A stretch of 64,000 bases of DNA from the NCBI RefSeq assembly GCF_014298075.1, contig NZ_CP060418.1:3038001-3102000 (forward strand). Direction: 5' to 3'. The notes beneath the pieces were generated by a model. The model saw only the letters and a list, made by a program, of their open reading frames with translations. It was not told where the DNA came from and made no database searches. The DNA comes from Enterobacter sp. JUb54. Its GTDB lineage: Bacteria > Pseudomonadota > Gammaproteobacteria > Enterobacterales > Enterobacteriaceae. The translations under genes and the position numbers were made by a program. Positions 48,927 through 59,442 of this stretch are shown here, one piece after another; position 1 is the stretch's first letter; the number at the start of each line of letters is the position of its first letter.

Positions 48927-49808
48927 ATGAATGACTCACACTATATTGGCCGCTTTGCCCCCTCACCGTCCGGCGAACTTCACTTCGGCTCTTTGATTGC
49001 CGCCCTCGGCAGCTATCTCCAGGCCCGTGCTCAACGCGGAATCTGGCGCGTGCGTATTGAAGATATCGATCCGCCACGTGAGGTCCCCGGCGCCGCCAGT
49101 ACCATCCTGCATCAGTTAGAACACTACGGTCTGCACTGGGACGGCGAGGTGCTGTGGCAGTCGCAGCGTCATGAAGCCTACCGCGAACGTCTTGCCTGGC
49201 TGCACGAGCAGGGACTGTGCTATTACTGCACCTGCACGCGAGCGCGCATCCACGAGGTTGGCGGCGTTTATGATGGCCACTGCCGGGATTTACAGCTCGG
49301 GCCGCAAAATGCCGCCCTGCGTTTACGCCAGACGCGACCGGTCCTCGACTTTTACGACCAGCTGCGCGGCACCCTCGTCGCCGATGAAGCGCTGGCGCGC
49401 GAAGATTTTATTATCCATCGCCGCGATGGCCTGTTCGCCTATAATCTTGCGGTGGTGGTGGACGATCATTTCCAGGGGGTCAGCGAAATCGTGCGCGGGG
49501 CCGATCTTATCGAACCGACGGTACGGCAGATTTCCCTGTATCACCATTTCGGCTGGCAGGCCCCGGACTACGTGCATCTGCCGCTGGCCCTGAATGCCGA
49601 GGGGAGTAAACTCTCCAAACAAAATCACGCCCCGGCGCTGCCGGCAGGCGATCCGCGCCCGGAAATAATGCGGGCGTTAATGTTTCTGAATCAGGATATT
49701 GAGCAGGAATGGCGAGCGCTAAGTATTGAGGATTTACTCAAGCTTTCGGTGGCGAACTGGAACCCGAAAAAAATCCAGCATTCTCAAATGCCTCTTGCTG
49801 AGCTATGA
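48927..49808 (+). CDS. gluQ: Glutamyl-Q tRNA(Asp) synthetase
   Basis: Attaches glutamate to queuosine at the wobble position of tRNA-Asp; a truncated glutamyl-tRNA synthetase without an anticodon domain. The product is 293 residues. It has HFGSL at about 19-23 (the HIGH-type site), KLSKQ at about 228 (the KMSKS-type site) and a Cys-rich zinc region ([16 protein letters not shown]). It follows dksA, the usual partner in this group. Confidence 0.95.
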   Translation: MNDSHYIGRFAPSPSGELHFGSLIAALGSYLQARAQRGIWRVRIEDIDPPREVPGAASTILHQLEHYGLHWDGEVLWQSQRHEAYRERLAWLHEQGLCYYCTCTRARIHEVGGVYDGHCRDLQLGPQNAALRLRQTRPVLDFYDQLRGTLVADEALAREDFIIHRRDGLFAYNLAVVVDDHFQGVSEIVRGADLIEPTVRQISLYHHFGWQAPDYVHLPLALNAEGSKLSKQNHAPALPAGDPRPEIMRALMFLNQDIEQEWRALSIEDLLKLSVANWNPKKIQHSQMPLAEL

Positions 49809-49818
49809 TTAGCCGCTA

Positions 49819-49945
49819 TTTTTCTCGTCGCCTTTCAAGTTGCTCCTGCGTTGGCTGCACTTGTTCACCCAATCACATAGTTATCTATGCTGCTGGGACT
49901 CACAAGTTTGCCACCTTCCTGCAACCCGAAATGCCTAGAGTAATA
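49819..49945 (-). repeat. Diverged ERIC-like element between gluQ and pcnB
   Basis: Read on the minus strand, the segment aligns with the ERIC at 51906-52032: TTCGGGTTGCAGGAAGG near one end, GTGATTGGGTGAAC in the middle, CAGCCAACGC and CAACTTGAA near the other. The central stretch is altered (AGTCCCAGCAGCATAGATAACTATG in place of the usual core). The length is about 127 bases, and the end is about 40 bases before the pcnB start. Confidence 0.7.
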
Positions 49946-49983
49946 TTTTGATCTGAAGTCCGTCTGACACTACGAGGTGCAAC

Positions 49984-51378
49984 ATTTTTACCCGAGTCGC
50001 TAATTTTTGCCGCAAGGTGCTAAGCCGTGAGGAGCGCGAGGCAGAAGCCGCCGTTGAACAAACGCATATGACGGTTATCCCGCGTGAACAGCATGCAATT
50101 TCCCGCAAAGATATCAGTGATAATGCCCTCAAGGTGCTCTATCGACTGAACAAGGCGGGCTACGAAGCCTATCTCGTCGGCGGTGGCGTACGTGACCTTC
50201 TGTTAGGCAAAAAACCAAAAGATTTTGACGTCACCACCAGCGCAACGCCGGATCAGGTTCGTAAACTGTTCCGCAACTGCCGCCTGGTCGGCCGTCGCTT
50301 CCGCCTGGCGCACGTGATGTTCGGGCCGGAAATCATTGAAGTCGCCACCTTCCGCGGCCACCATGAAGGCCACACTACCGATCGTGTGACCTCCCAGCGC
50401 GGCCAGAACGGCATGCTGCTGCGTGACAACATCTTCGGCTCCATTGAGGAAGATGCCCAGCGTCGCGACTTCACCATCAACAGCCTGTATTACAGCGTGG
50501 CCGATTTTACCGTGCGCGACTACGTCGGCGGCATGAAAGATCTGCAAGACGGCGTGATTCGCCTGATTGGCGATCCGGAAACCCGCTATCGCGAAGACCC
50601 GGTCCGCATGCTGCGCGCGGTGCGCTTTGCCGCCAAGCTCAACATGAGCATTAGCGCCGATACCGCAGAGCCGATACCGCGCCTTGCCGCGCTGCTTCAC
50701 GATGTGCCTCCGGCGCGTCTGTTCGAAGAAGTGCTGAAGCTGCTGCAGGCCGGTTACGGTTATGACACCTACATGCTGTTGCGTGAATATAACCTGTTCC
50801 AGCCGCTGTTCCCGACCATCACCCGCTACTTCACCGAGCGCGGCGATAGCCCGATGGAACACATCATTTCCCAGGTGCTGAAGAATACCGATAACCGCAT
50901 CCATAACGACATGCGCGTTAACCCGGCATTCCTGTTCGCCGTGATGTTCTGGTATCCGCTGCTGGAAATGGCGCAGAAAATTACCCAGGAAAGCGGTCTG
51001 GCTTACAACGACGCCTTCGCGCTGGCAATGAACGATGTGCTGGATGAAGCCTGCCGTACGCTGGCGATTCCGAAGCGGATCACCACGCTGGTGCGCGATA
51101 TCTGGCAGCTGCAGCTGCGCATGTCCCGTCGCCAGGGCAAACGCGCCTGGAAGCTGATGGAGCATCCGAAATTCCGCGCGGCCTACGATCTGCTTGAGCT
51201 GCGTGCCGGTGCCGAAAAGAATAACGAACTTCAGCGTCTGACCAAATGGTGGGGCGAGTTCCAGGTGGCTGCGCCACCAGATCAAAAAGATATGCTGAAC
51301 GATCTTGATGACGAGCCGGCACCGCGCCGTCGTCATCGTCGTCCACGCAAGCGCGCACCGCGCCAGGGCAACGCGTGA
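49984..51378 (+). CDS. pcnB: Poly(A) polymerase I
   Basis: Adds 3' poly(A) tails that speed RNA decay and controls copy number of ColE1-type plasmids. The product is 464 residues starting at AUU: the codons read (I/M)[16 protein letters not shown], matching E. coli PcnB, which also uses AUU. GAGGTG lies four bases upstream of it. The nucleotidyltransferase site is [20 protein letters not shown] (GG and DxD, about 66-85); the Arg/Lys-rich C-terminus ([13 protein letters not shown]) is typical. A start at GTG 50017 would lose 11 conserved residues. Confidence 0.95.
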   Translation: MFTRVANFCRKVLSREEREAEAAVEQTHMTVIPREQHAISRKDISDNALKVLYRLNKAGYEAYLVGGGVRDLLLGKKPKDFDVTTSATPDQVRKLFRNCRLVGRRFRLAHVMFGPEIIEVATFRGHHEGHTTDRVTSQRGQNGMLLRDNIFGSIEEDAQRRDFTINSLYYSVADFTVRDYVGGMKDLQDGVIRLIGDPETRYREDPVRMLRAVRFAAKLNMSISADTAEPIPRLAALLHDVPPARLFEEVLKLLQAGYGYDTYMLLREYNLFQPLFPTITRYFTERGDSPMEHIISQVLKNTDNRIHNDMRVNPAFLFAVMFWYPLLEMAQKITQESGLAYNDAFALAMNDVLDEACRTLAIPKRITTLVRDIWQLQLRMSRRQGKRAWKLMEHPKFRAAYDLLELRAGAEKNNELQRLTKWWGEFQVAAPPDQKDMLNDLDDEPAPRRRHRRPRKRAPRQGNA

Positions 51379-51875
51379 CCCGCGTCTACATCGCCATCGG
51401 CAGCAATCTGGCCTCTCCTCTGGAGCAGGTAAATGCTGCCGTTGCGGCCCTTGCGGCGATTCCCGACAGCCGGGTGATTGCCACCTCTTCTTTTTACCGC
51501 ACCCCGCCGCTGGGACCGCAGGATCAGCCTGATTACCTCAATGCCGCCGTCGCGCTGGAGACAGAACTCCAGGCGGAAGCCTTGCTGGATCATACTCAGC
51601 GCATTGAGCTGCAGCAGGGTCGCGAGCGCAAAGCCGAACGCTGGGGGCCGCGCACGCTGGACCTCGATATCATGCTGTTCGGCGATGCGGTCATCAACAC
51701 CGAACGCCTGACGGTGCCGCATTACGACATGAAAAACCGTGGTTTTATGCTGTGGCCGCTGTTCGAAATTGCCCCGACGCTCCGTTTCCCGGACGGCACC
51801 GCCCTGCGTCAGGTGCTGGAAAATCTCGCCGCCGACAAGCCGGCTATCTGGTCACTCCCCTCTTCCCAGGCTTAA
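51375..51875 (+). CDS. folK: Hydroxymethyldihydropterin pyrophosphokinase
   Basis: Transfers pyrophosphate from ATP to 6-hydroxymethyl-dihydropterin in folate synthesis. The product is 166 residues (E. coli 159), with [27 protein letters not shown] and [13 protein letters not shown], the last holding the Mg-binding Asp pair. It starts at GTG overlapping the pcnB stop (GTGA), so it depends on pcnB transcription. The C-terminal few residues differ from E. coli. Confidence 0.95.
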   Translation: MTRVYIAIGSNLASPLEQVNAAVAALAAIPDSRVIATSSFYRTPPLGPQDQPDYLNAAVALETELQAEALLDHTQRIELQQGRERKAERWGPRTLDLDIMLFGDAVINTERLTVPHYDMKNRGFMLWPLFEIAPTLRFPDGTALRQVLENLAADKPAIWSLPSSQA

Positions 51876-51905
51876 CCATTCTGGCTATCGGGGTAATCGG
51901 TTGCC

Positions 51906-52032
51906 TATACCCTAAATAATTCGAGTTGCAGGCAGGCGGCGACGCAGGGAATCCCCAGGAGCTTACATCAGTAAGTGACTGGGGTGAGTGAGGAAAGCCA
52001 ACGCTCATGCAACCCGAAGTATGACGGGTATA
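51906..52032 (+). repeat. ERIC element between folK and panB
   Basis: Full-length 127-bp enterobacterial repetitive intergenic consensus. It starts TATACCC and ends GGGTATA, and contains the diagnostic core AATCCCCAGGAGCTTACAT and AGTAAGTGACTGGGGTGAG. The sequence is a long imperfect palindrome. It has no reading frame and lies about 30 bases after folK and 69 before panB. Confidence 0.95.
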
Positions 52033-52101
52033 AAACCATTGCCCCCTTCAATGCGACTGTTAGAATGCCGGTTAAAATGACTTTCATCATCAGGAAACGT
52101 T

Positions 52102-52893
52102 ATGAAACCGACCACTATCGCCCTGCTGCAGAAATGCAAACAGGAGAAGCAGCGCTTCGCCACCATCACCGCCTATGACTACAGTTTTGCGAAGCTGTTT
52201 GCCGATGAAGGGATCAACGTGATGCTGGTAGGCGACTCGCTGGGTATGACGGTACAAGGGCACGACTCGACTTTACCGGTGACCGTGGAAGACATTGCCT
52301 ATCACACTCAGGCTGTCCGTCGTGGCGCGCCGCACTGTCTGCTGCTCGCTGACCTGCCGTTTATGGCCTATGCCACGCCGGAACAGACCTTTGCCAACGC
52401 CGCTCTGGTGATGCGTGCCGGGGCCAACATGGTCAAACTGGAAGGCGGCGCATGGCTGGCGGATACCGTGAAAATGCTGGCGCAACGTGCGGTCCCGGTC
52501 TGTGGTCATCTGGGCCTGACGCCGCAGTCGGTCAACATCTTTGGCGGCTATAAGGTGCAGGGTCGCGGCGATGCGGCTCAGTCGCTGTTTGAAGACGCAC
52601 TGGCCTTAGAAGCGGCCGGTGCGCAGCTGCTGGTTCTTGAGTGCGTCCCGGTGGCGCTGGCGCAGCGGATCACCGAAGCCTTAACCATTCCGGTCATCGG
52701 TATTGGCGCAGGCAACGTGACCGACGGGCAGATCCTCGTCATGCATGACGCCTTCGGCATTACCGGCGGCCATATCCCGAAATTTGCGAAAAATTTCCTC
52801 GCTGAAGCGGGCGACATGCGCGCCGCCGTGCGGCAGTATATTGCCGAAGTGGAGTCCGGCGTCTATCCGGGCGAAGAACACGGTTTCCATTAA
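52102..52893 (+). CDS. panB: 3-methyl-2-oxobutanoate hydroxymethyltransferase
   Basis: First committed step of pantothenate synthesis: makes ketopantoate from ketoisovalerate and methylene-THF. The product is 263 residues, a TIM-barrel decamer family, with [20 protein letters not shown] (Mg-site Asp), the KLEGG segment and PVIGIGAG. It is followed by panC after 11 bases and is likely cotranscribed with it. Confidence 0.96.
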   Translation: MKPTTIALLQKCKQEKQRFATITAYDYSFAKLFADEGINVMLVGDSLGMTVQGHDSTLPVTVEDIAYHTQAVRRGAPHCLLLADLPFMAYATPEQTFANAALVMRAGANMVKLEGGAWLADTVKMLAQRAVPVCGHLGLTPQSVNIFGGYKVQGRGDAAQSLFEDALALEAAGAQLLVLECVPVALAQRITEALTIPVIGIGAGNVTDGQILVMHDAFGITGGHIPKFAKNFLAEAGDMRAAVRQYIAEVESGVYPGEEHGFH

Positions 52894-52904
52894 GGAGTCT
52901 TGTT

Positions 52905-53759
52905 GTGTTGATTATTGAATCTCTGCCGCTGCTGCGCCAGCATATCCGCCGCTTACGTCAGGAAGGCAAGCGTATCGCGCTGGTGCCTACCATGGGCAAT
53001 CTCCATGACGGCCATATGCAGCTGGTGGATAAAGCGAAAGCCAGCGCGGATGTCGTGGTGGTCAGTATTTTCGTCAACCCGATGCAGTTTGACCGCCCCG
53101 AGGATCTGCAGCGCTACCCGCGTACGCTGCAGGATGATTGCGAAAAGCTGAACAAGCGTAAGGTGGATTTCGTTTTCGCCCCGGCAGTCGCAGAGATCTA
53201 TCCCAACGGCACCGAAAGCCAGACCTATGTCGATGTTCCCGGCCTGTCGACCATGCTGGAAGGCGCCAGCCGTCCGGGCCACTTCCGTGGTGTATCGACC
53301 ATCGTCAGCAAACTGTTTAACCTGATTCAGCCGGACATCGCCTGCTTCGGCGAGAAGGATTTCCAGCAGCTGGCGCTGATCCGTAAAATGGTGGCCGATA
53401 TGGGCTACGACATCGACATCATCGGTGTACCGATTATTCGCGCCAAAGATGGTTTAGCGCTGAGCTCACGCAACGGCTACCTCACCGCGGAACAGCGTAA
53501 GATTGCGCCGGGTCTGTACAAGGTGCTGAGCACCGTGGCCGACAAACTTGCCGCCGGCGACCGTAACCTCGATGAAATCATCACCCTTGCCGGGCAGGAG
53601 CTGAACGAGAAAGGCTTCCGCGCTGACGATATCCAGATCCGCGATGCGGATACGCTACTGGAGCTGACGGAGACCAGCAAAAACGCGGTGATCCTGATGG
53701 CGGCGTGGCTGGGCCAGGCGCGGTTGATCGATAACCACATCGTGGCGCTGAGCCAGTAG
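52905..53759 (+). CDS. panC: Pantothenate synthetase
   Basis: Joins pantoate and beta-alanine with ATP. The product is 284 residues with the HxGH-type site ([10 protein letters not shown], about 27-36) and the KMSKS-like ALSSRNGYL. It starts at GTG with AAGGAG seven bases upstream, immediately after panB; E. coli PanC has the same N-terminus, MLIIE. Confidence 0.96.
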   Translation: MLIIESLPLLRQHIRRLRQEGKRIALVPTMGNLHDGHMQLVDKAKASADVVVVSIFVNPMQFDRPEDLQRYPRTLQDDCEKLNKRKVDFVFAPAVAEIYPNGTESQTYVDVPGLSTMLEGASRPGHFRGVSTIVSKLFNLIQPDIACFGEKDFQQLALIRKMVADMGYDIDIIGVPIIRAKDGLALSSRNGYLTAEQRKIAPGLYKVLSTVADKLAAGDRNLDEIITLAGQELNEKGFRADDIQIRDADTLLELTETSKNAVILMAAWLGQARLIDNHIVALSQ

Positions 53760-53901
53760 ACAAGGGTTAAAAATCTGGCAATATTGCCGGGCATTTACGC
53801 CAGGCGGGTGTTAAATCCGCTTCGTATCGTTAAGGTATAACCCCTGACGCATCCAGACGACCAGCGCACGTTGATGCACCACGGGAATAAAGGTAGATAT
53901 C

Positions 53902-54282
53902 ATGATTCGTAATATGCTGCAGGGTAAACTCCACCGCGTTAAAGTCACGCAGGCAGACCTGCACTATGAAGGTTCTTGCGCCATTGACCAGGATTTTCTC
54001 GATGCTTCCGGCATTCTTGAGAACGAAGCGATCCACATCTGGAACGTGACCAATGGCAACCGTTTCTCCACCTACGCCATTGCGGCAGAACGTGGCTCCA
54101 GAATCATCTCGGTGAACGGCGCCGCCGCGCACTGCGCAAGCGTTGGAGATATTCTGATCATCGCCAGCTTCGTCACCATGCCTGATGAAGAAGCTCGCCG
54201 CTGGCAGCCGAAAGTCGCCTATTTCGAAGGCGACAACGAAATGAAGCGCCAGGCCAAAGCTATTCCGGTTCAGGTTGCCTGA
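53902..54282 (+). CDS. panD: Aspartate 1-decarboxylase
   Basis: Makes beta-alanine for pantothenate. The 126-residue proenzyme self-cleaves between Gly24 and Ser25 (YEGSCAID), producing the pyruvoyl group; this site is intact. In E. coli maturation also needs PanZ, which is not in this window. It lies 142 bases after panC, leaving room for its own promoter. Confidence 0.97.
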   Translation: MIRNMLQGKLHRVKVTQADLHYEGSCAIDQDFLDASGILENEAIHIWNVTNGNRFSTYAIAAERGSRIISVNGAAAHCASVGDILIIASFVTMPDEEARRWQPKVAYFEGDNEMKRQAKAIPVQVA

Positions 54283-54293
54283 ACCCTCTCCAG

Positions 54294-54311
54294 GCCCCGG
54301 TTCAACGGGGC
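54294..54311 (+). terminator. Possible terminator after panD
   Basis: GCCCCG pairs with CGGGGC around GTTCAA, then TTCGGGTT. The stem is short and the T tract is poor. Confidence 0.35.
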
Positions 54312-54317
54312 TTCGGG

Positions 54318-55565
54318 TTATCCCTGCGGCTGGTTGCTGATCAGCCGCGACATCGTCTCCAGCGAATCCGTACGCAAGATATAGAGCCTTTTCAGTAAGA
54401 ACGGATTATCCCCCGGCTTAATTTTCCCTCTCACCGTGGTGACCGCCATATGAAAACCAGCGTCGTTTGCCGCCTGGATCGCCGTCGCGTTGTAGCCACC
54501 GAAAGGATAAGAGAGATAAAGCACGTGCGGATTAAATTGCGACAGCGCGCGCCGGGAATGTTCAAAATCGAACAGGATATTGTGATAGCTGCGGCTCAGC
54601 AAAATGGGATGACGCTGGGCATCAACCCGGTGCAGGAAATGGGTGTGCGACTGAATATCAAAGACGTCCTGAATCTGGCGCAGTTCGGAAATGCTCATAA
54701 ACTGCAGTGATTTCGGGTCCCATTTTTGCGGATGGCGCTTGATGCGTGACGAGATAATAAATGCCGTCGCGTGGAAGCCGTATTGCTTCAGAATCGGGTA
54801 GGCGTAGCGGTTCACCGACTTCAGACCATCATCAAAGGTAATCACCACCGCGCGGGCCGGCAGATTGATTTTGTTCCGCAGGTAGCCTTCCAGCTGATAC
54901 ATATTTAACGTGGTGTAGCCCCGATCGCGCAGCCAGGTCATCTGGTTGCTAAAGGCCCGGACCGAGGTCGTAGTGGAGGTATGGCGAAAACGGCTGTTCT
55001 CTTCGTCGCGCAGAATATGGTGATAGGTCAGTACCGGAATACCGCGATCTTCCTGGGCATCCAGGCTGCTGATCCACGCCAGGCGGTTGCCGATGCGGAT
55101 CTGAAACCAGGTCTGATTCAGACGGTCTTTCAGCTTGCCGATCACCGGGTAACGGATATTATTTGCCAGCGTGCCGAACGGCGCGCTACCGGCGGACGGC
55201 GCATCGTAGACCGGGGTATCTTTCCAGGTCAGCAGATTCTGGTTACTCAGCGGTTTATGTAGATCGCCGAGGTTATCCTCCACCCGCTGCTTACCCTGCA
55301 CAGGCTCGAGATGGCCTTTATCAATAAAGCCGGTGCCGAAGCCGAAGTTAAATTCATAATAATCGGCCGCCGTCGGCACCACCGCGATAATTTGCCCGCC
55401 GCGAATATTGCCGACGCTCACCACATCATTGCCGACCTGCGCCCAGATAATCGCATCTTCGGTGGTTTGCATATAATGTGCAGGAGAACCCTGCTGGCTT
55501 AACAGGCTGGCGGAGGCGCTGACCGACGTCAGCAACAAGAACAGAGCAAAAATGCGGGCAAACAT
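54318..55565 (-). CDS. yadE: Putative polysaccharide deacetylase YadE
   Basis: Predicted exported carbohydrate esterase family 4 protein of unknown substrate. The product is 415 residues: signal peptide about 1-18 ([18 protein letters not shown]), an SH3-like N-terminal region at about 40-170, and a NodB-type domain with [18 protein letters not shown] (metal Asp pair), QSHTHFLH (metal His pair) and YPFGGYN. An upstream ATG adds 11 residues but would put charged and polar sequence before the signal peptide. Neither start has a strong ribosome site. Confidence 0.85.
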   Translation of the reverse strand: MFARIFALFLLLTSVSASASLLSQQGSPAHYMQTTEDAIIWAQVGNDVVSVGNIRGGQIIAVVPTAADYYEFNFGFGTGFIDKGHLEPVQGKQRVEDNLGDLHKPLSNQNLLTWKDTPVYDAPSAGSAPFGTLANNIRYPVIGKLKDRLNQTWFQIRIGNRLAWISSLDAQEDRGIPVLTYHHILRDEENSRFRHTSTTTSVRAFSNQMTWLRDRGYTTLNMYQLEGYLRNKINLPARAVVITFDDGLKSVNRYAYPILKQYGFHATAFIISSRIKRHPQKWDPKSLQFMSISELRQIQDVFDIQSHTHFLHRVDAQRHPILLSRSYHNILFDFEHSRRALSQFNPHVLYLSYPFGGYNATAIQAANDAGFHMAVTTVRGKIKPGDNPFLLKRLYILRTDSLETMSRLISNQPQG

Positions 55566-55627
55566 GCATGGCGGGCCGGTGAAGAAATCAGCCGCCATTG
55601 TAACAAAAGCGGCATCAATACCAACGC

Positions 55628-56068
55628 TTAATTCCCGAAGGCGTCATGCAGCAGACGAAAAGGTGGATTTTTTTGCTGTTGGTGCCAGAGGCTACTGACC
55701 ACCGGCCCTCCGCTGCTCACGATAGTCTCGCGAAAGGCTTCGCTGCTCAGGGTGGTACGCAGAAGATACATTCGCTCCAGCAATGAATAGCTGATGCCGG
55801 AGATCACTTCGCAGTGGGTATGTTTGTGGCTCATCAGCGCGGCGATGCGATAAGGAGCTTCACCGGTTTTATCGGTCAGGAAAATCACGCCGTCGCCGCT
55901 GTCCGTAGCGTGCAATGCATCGCACATCATCCGGCTCAGCATGTTGCTGCTCAAATTACGCCAATAATTAACCGCCCGGCATTGCGCCAGCGGCCCAAAC
56001 TTTTTTTCCAGACGATCCAGCCATTCCTGTGCTTTCTCGTCATGACAGGTAATCACCCAACCTAGCAT
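55628..56068 (-). CDS. yadI: Orphan PTS mannose-family EIIA component YadI
   Basis: Stand-alone EIIA of the mannose-type phosphotransferase family; the target is unknown. The product is 146 residues, matching E. coli YadI, with the phosphorylatable-His region ITCHDEKAQ (His8 of this sequence) and [14 protein letters not shown]. No EIIB, EIIC or EIID partner is nearby. It lies between yadE and yadH. Confidence 0.88.
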   Translation of the reverse strand: MLGWVITCHDEKAQEWLDRLEKKFGPLAQCRAVNYWRNLSSNMLSRMMCDALHATDSGDGVIFLTDKTGEAPYRIAALMSHKHTHCEVISGISYSLLERMYLLRTTLSSEAFRETIVSSGGPVVSSLWHQQQKNPPFRLLHDAFGN

Positions 56069-56195
56069 CGACAGTCTCCTTACTTAGCAGGGAAATACTG
56101 TAGCAAACGGAATAAAGCAGATGAGTGATGGCTGTCAAGATTAGCGGATAGCGCTTCACCTGATCGCAGCGTGAAGCGCTAATGAGAAGAGACGG

Positions 56196-56966
56196 CTAGC
56201 TACGCAGGCCGCGTCCGCGCTGGATCAGATACCAGCACAGCACATAAAACGCGATGATAAAGACCACCAGCACGCCAAAGGTGGTGATCAGCGGCACATC
56301 GTTGATCCCCAGGAAGCCGTAGCGGAACCCGCTGATCATGTAGACAATCGGGTTCAGGTGCGACAGCGCCTGCCAGAACGGCGGCAGCAGGGTCAGGGAG
56401 TAGAACACCCCGCCAAGATAGGTCAGCGGCGTCAGCACGAAGGTCGGGATCAGGCTGATATCGTCAAAGGTCTTGGCAAACACGGCGTTCAGCAAACCCG
56501 CCAGCGAGAACAGCACCGCGGTCAACACCAGCGTCAGCCCCACAAACAACCACGAGTGGACCTGGAACGGTACGAAGAACAGCGATATCGCAGTCACCAG
56601 AATCCCCACGCACAGCCCACGGGCAACGCCACCGCCCACGTAGCCGGCAATGACCACGTGTGTTGGCACCGGCGCCACCAGCAGCTCTTCAATGTTGCGC
56701 TGGAACTTTGCGCTGAAGAAGGAGGAGGCCACGTTGGCATAGGCGTTGGTGATCACCGCCATCATGATCAGACCCGGTACGATAAACTGCATATAGGTGA
56801 AGCCATGCATTTCGCCGATCCGTGAGCCAATCAGGTTGCCGAAAATGACAAAATAGAGGGTCATGGTGATCACCGGCGGCACCAGCGTCTGGATCCAGAT
56901 GCGCATAAAGCGGTGAATTTCTTTGGTCCAGATGCTTTTCAGCGCGACCCAGTAAAGCTGCATCAT
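56196..56966 (-). CDS. yadH: ABC-2 type transporter permease YadH
   Basis: Inner-membrane half of an export-type ABC transporter with YadG. The product is 256 residues with six predicted membrane helices and the ABC-2 features EIHRFMRIWIQTLVPP and LTPLTYLGGVFYSL. The substrate is not known. The ATG overlaps the yadG stop (ATGA), so the two are a coupled pair. Confidence 0.92.
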   Translation of the reverse strand: MMQLYWVALKSIWTKEIHRFMRIWIQTLVPPVITMTLYFVIFGNLIGSRIGEMHGFTYMQFIVPGLIMMAVITNAYANVASSFFSAKFQRNIEELLVAPVPTHVVIAGYVGGGVARGLCVGILVTAISLFFVPFQVHSWLFVGLTLVLTAVLFSLAGLLNAVFAKTFDDISLIPTFVLTPLTYLGGVFYSLTLLPPFWQALSHLNPIVYMISGFRYGFLGINDVPLITTFGVLVVFIIAFYVLCWYLIQRGRGLRS

Positions 56967-57889
56967 GCTGATTCTCCTTTCCGGTCATGCACCAGCGTGA
57001 CAAACAGCTCTTCCAGACGGTTGGCTTTGTTACGCATACTTAATACCTGAATGCCCTGAGCGCTCAGCTGGGCAAAGACGCTGTTGATCCCCTGCTCACG
57101 CAGCACTTCCACTTCCAGTGTTGAGGTATCCACCAGGCGATACTGGTAGCCTTCCAGCGTCGGCAGCGGGCTTTTCGGCGCCAGGTCGAGGATAAAGGTT
57201 TCTGATTTCAGCTTGGACAACAGTGCCTTCATCGAGGTGTTTTCCACCAGCTCACCGCGCTGAATAATCCCGATATTGCGGCACAGCATCTCCGCCTCTT
57301 CCAGGTAGTGGGTGGTGAGGATAATGGTGGTGCCTTTATCGTTCAGATCCTTGAGGAACCCCCACATCGAGCGGCGAAGTTCAATATCCACGCCGGCGGT
57401 CGGTTCATCGAGAATCAACAGTTTCGGTTCATGCATCAGCGCACGGGCAATCATCAGACGGCGCTTCATCCCGCCAGACAACATCCGCGCACGTTCGTTG
57501 CGTTTTTCCCACAGATCGAGCTGTTTAAGGTACTTTTCGCTTCTCAGCAGCGCGTCTTTACGCTCGACGCCATAGTAACCGGCCTGGTTAACGACGATCT
57601 GCTGGACGGTTTCAAACGGGTTGAAGTTAAACTCCTGCGGCACCAGCCCGAGCTGGCGCTTGGCATTCACCACGTCCTTTTGCAGGTCGTAGCCAAACAC
57701 GTTGACCTGACCGGAGGTTTTATTCACCAACGAGCTGATGATGCCGATAGTGGTCGATTTCCCCGCGCCATTTGGACCAAGCAGCGCATAAAAATCCCCC
57801 GCCTCTACCTGCAGATCAATCCCCCGAAGCGCCTGAACCCCGCCGGGGTAGGTCTTGGTGAGCTGTTTTAGTTCAAGAGCAATGGTCAT
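56963..57889 (-). CDS. yadG: ABC transporter ATP-binding protein YadG
   Basis: ATPase subunit for YadH. The product is 308 residues: Walker A GPNGAGKST at about 38-46, signature LSGGMKRRLM, Walker B LLILDEPTAGVD, and H-loop LTTHYLEEAE. It belongs to the drug/polysaccharide exporter type of ATPases; no substrate can be given from the sequence. It diverges from can. Confidence 0.93.
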   Translation of the reverse strand: MTIALELKQLTKTYPGGVQALRGIDLQVEAGDFYALLGPNGAGKSTTIGIISSLVNKTSGQVNVFGYDLQKDVVNAKRQLGLVPQEFNFNPFETVQQIVVNQAGYYGVERKDALLRSEKYLKQLDLWEKRNERARMLSGGMKRRLMIARALMHEPKLLILDEPTAGVDIELRRSMWGFLKDLNDKGTTIILTTHYLEEAEMLCRNIGIIQRGELVENTSMKALLSKLKSETFILDLAPKSPLPTLEGYQYRLVDTSTLEVEVLREQGINSVFAQLSAQGIQVLSMRNKANRLEELFVTLVHDRKGESA

Positions 57890-57995
57890 TAAATTTCTCT
57901 TCTCGCGTCATGACACGCGATGGGTTGTTTTAAAAAAAGTAAGGTTAACCTATATTAGCCCAACGCACTTACTTGGTTACAGGCCGTGAACGTCC

Positions 57996-58658
57996 ATGAA
58001 CGATATAGATACACTCATCAGCAATAATGCACTATGGTCAAAAATGCTGGTGGAAGAAGACCCTGGCTTTTTCGCAAAATTGTCACAAGCGCAGAAGCCA
58101 CGCTTTCTGTGGATTGGATGTTCTGACAGTCGTGTTCCCGCTGAACGGTTAACCGGCCTCGAGCCTGGCGAACTGTTCGTCCATCGTAACGTCGCCAATC
58201 TGGTGATTCATACCGACCTGAACTGTCTGTCCGTGGTGCAGTATGCCGTCGACGTGCTGGAAGTCGAGCATATCATTATCTGCGGCCACTACGGCTGCGG
58301 CGGCGTACAGTCGGCGATTGATAACACCGAGTTAGGGCTTATCGATAACTGGCTGCTGCATATCCGCGATATCTGGTTCAAGCACAGTTCGCTGCTGGGT
58401 GAAATGCCGGAAGATCGTCGGCTGGATACATTATGTGAGCTGAACGTGATGGAGCAGGTCTATAACCTGGGGCATTCGACCATTATGCAGTCGGCATGGA
58501 AGCGCGGTCAGAAAGTGACAATCCACGGCTGGGCTTACGGTATTCACGACGGGCTGTTACGCGATCTTGATGTTACCGCCGTCAGCCGTGAAACCCTCGA
58601 GCAGCGTTACCGACATGGGATTTCTAACCTCAAAATCAAACACGTCAACCACAAGTAA
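57996..58658 (+). CDS. can: Beta-class carbonic anhydrase Can
   Basis: Interconverts CO2 and bicarbonate; essential in air in E. coli because it supplies bicarbonate for carboxylases. The product is 220 residues. Zinc ligands are visible: Cys42 and Asp44 in [10 protein letters not shown], His98 and Cys101 in CGHYGCGGV. It is monocistronic between yadG (divergent) and hpt (convergent). Confidence 0.97.
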   Translation: MNDIDTLISNNALWSKMLVEEDPGFFAKLSQAQKPRFLWIGCSDSRVPAERLTGLEPGELFVHRNVANLVIHTDLNCLSVVQYAVDVLEVEHIIICGHYGCGGVQSAIDNTELGLIDNWLLHIRDIWFKHSSLLGEMPEDRRLDTLCELNVMEQVYNLGHSTIMQSAWKRGQKVTIHGWAYGIHDGLLRDLDVTAVSRETLEQRYRHGISNLKIKHVNHK

Positions 58659-58750
58659 CCTGCCCGCTTTTAGCCCCCGGCGCCGACCGTCACGTCACGC
58701 CGGGAAACCCCGGCGATGCGTCATGCCAGCGACCGGGGTCAGGTAAACGA

Positions 58751-59287
58751 TTATTCGTCCAGCAGCACCACTTTGCCAACATACGGCAGATGGCGATAGC
58801 GCTGAGCGTAGTCAATACCGTAGCCCACCACGAACTCATCCGGAATCGCAAAACCAACGAACTCAACCGGGACATTCACTTCGCGGCGGCTTGGTTTATC
58901 CAGCAAAGTACAAATCGCCAGTGATTTCGGCTCGCGCAGGCTGAGAATTTCGCGCACTTTCGAGAGCGTGTTACCGGAGTCGATGATGTCTTCGACAATC
59001 AGTACATCTTTGCCACGAATGTCTTCATCCAGATCTTTCAGGATTTTCACATCACGGGTGGTCGACATGCCGCTACCGTAGCTGGAGGCGGTCATAAAAT
59101 CGACTTCGTGCGGGACCTGAACTTCACGGCACAGGTCGGCCATAAACATAAATGAGCCGCGCAGCAGCCCCACCAGCACCATTTCACTGCCGCTGTCTTT
59201 ATAGCATTCGTTGATTTGACGACCCAGTTCGGCGATACGCGCTTTGATCTCGGCTTCCGGGATCATCACTTCTACAGTATGTTTCAT
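58751..59287 (-). CDS. hpt: Hypoxanthine phosphoribosyltransferase
   Basis: Salvages hypoxanthine (and weakly guanine) to IMP or GMP with PRPP. The product is 178 residues with the PRPP motif [14 protein letters not shown] (about 100-113) and [14 protein letters not shown]. The frame is open upstream; an ATG four codons earlier (59299, MVSF) is the main alternative and has slightly better upstream purines. It diverges from gcd; a CRP-type site lies between. Confidence 0.95.
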   Translation of the reverse strand: MKHTVEVMIPEAEIKARIAELGRQINECYKDSGSEMVLVGLLRGSFMFMADLCREVQVPHEVDFMTASSYGSGMSTTRDVKILKDLDEDIRGKDVLIVEDIIDSGNTLSKVREILSLREPKSLAICTLLDKPSRREVNVPVEFVGFAIPDEFVVGYGIDYAQRYRHLPYVGKVVLLDE

Positions 59288-59412
59288 AAAACTAACCATT
59301 TGATTCTTAGGATAAATCATCAAAGCCGCTGCGAGCGCACCGACGTTGACCGGCAAGCTATGCAGTATACCAGTAAAAAGAAATATCCGATGCAGGGAAT
59401 AATAAAGCCCAT

Positions 59413-59432
59413 TTTGTGATTCCGATCACACT
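59413..59432. promoter_or_regulatory. CRP (cAMP receptor) binding site between hpt and gcd
   Basis: TGTGA-TTCCGA-TCACA at 59415-59430 is a perfect match to the two CRP half-sites with six-base spacing. Its centre is about 69 bases before the gcd ATG and 135 bases before the hpt ATG. It overlaps the expected -35 region of gcd. Confidence 0.75.
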
Positions 59433-59442
59433 TGTTAAATCC

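Noticed and set aside
50203-51336. 377-codon minus-strand open frame opposite pcnB
   Set aside because: Shadow of pcnB; His/Gln/Val-rich composition with no motif.
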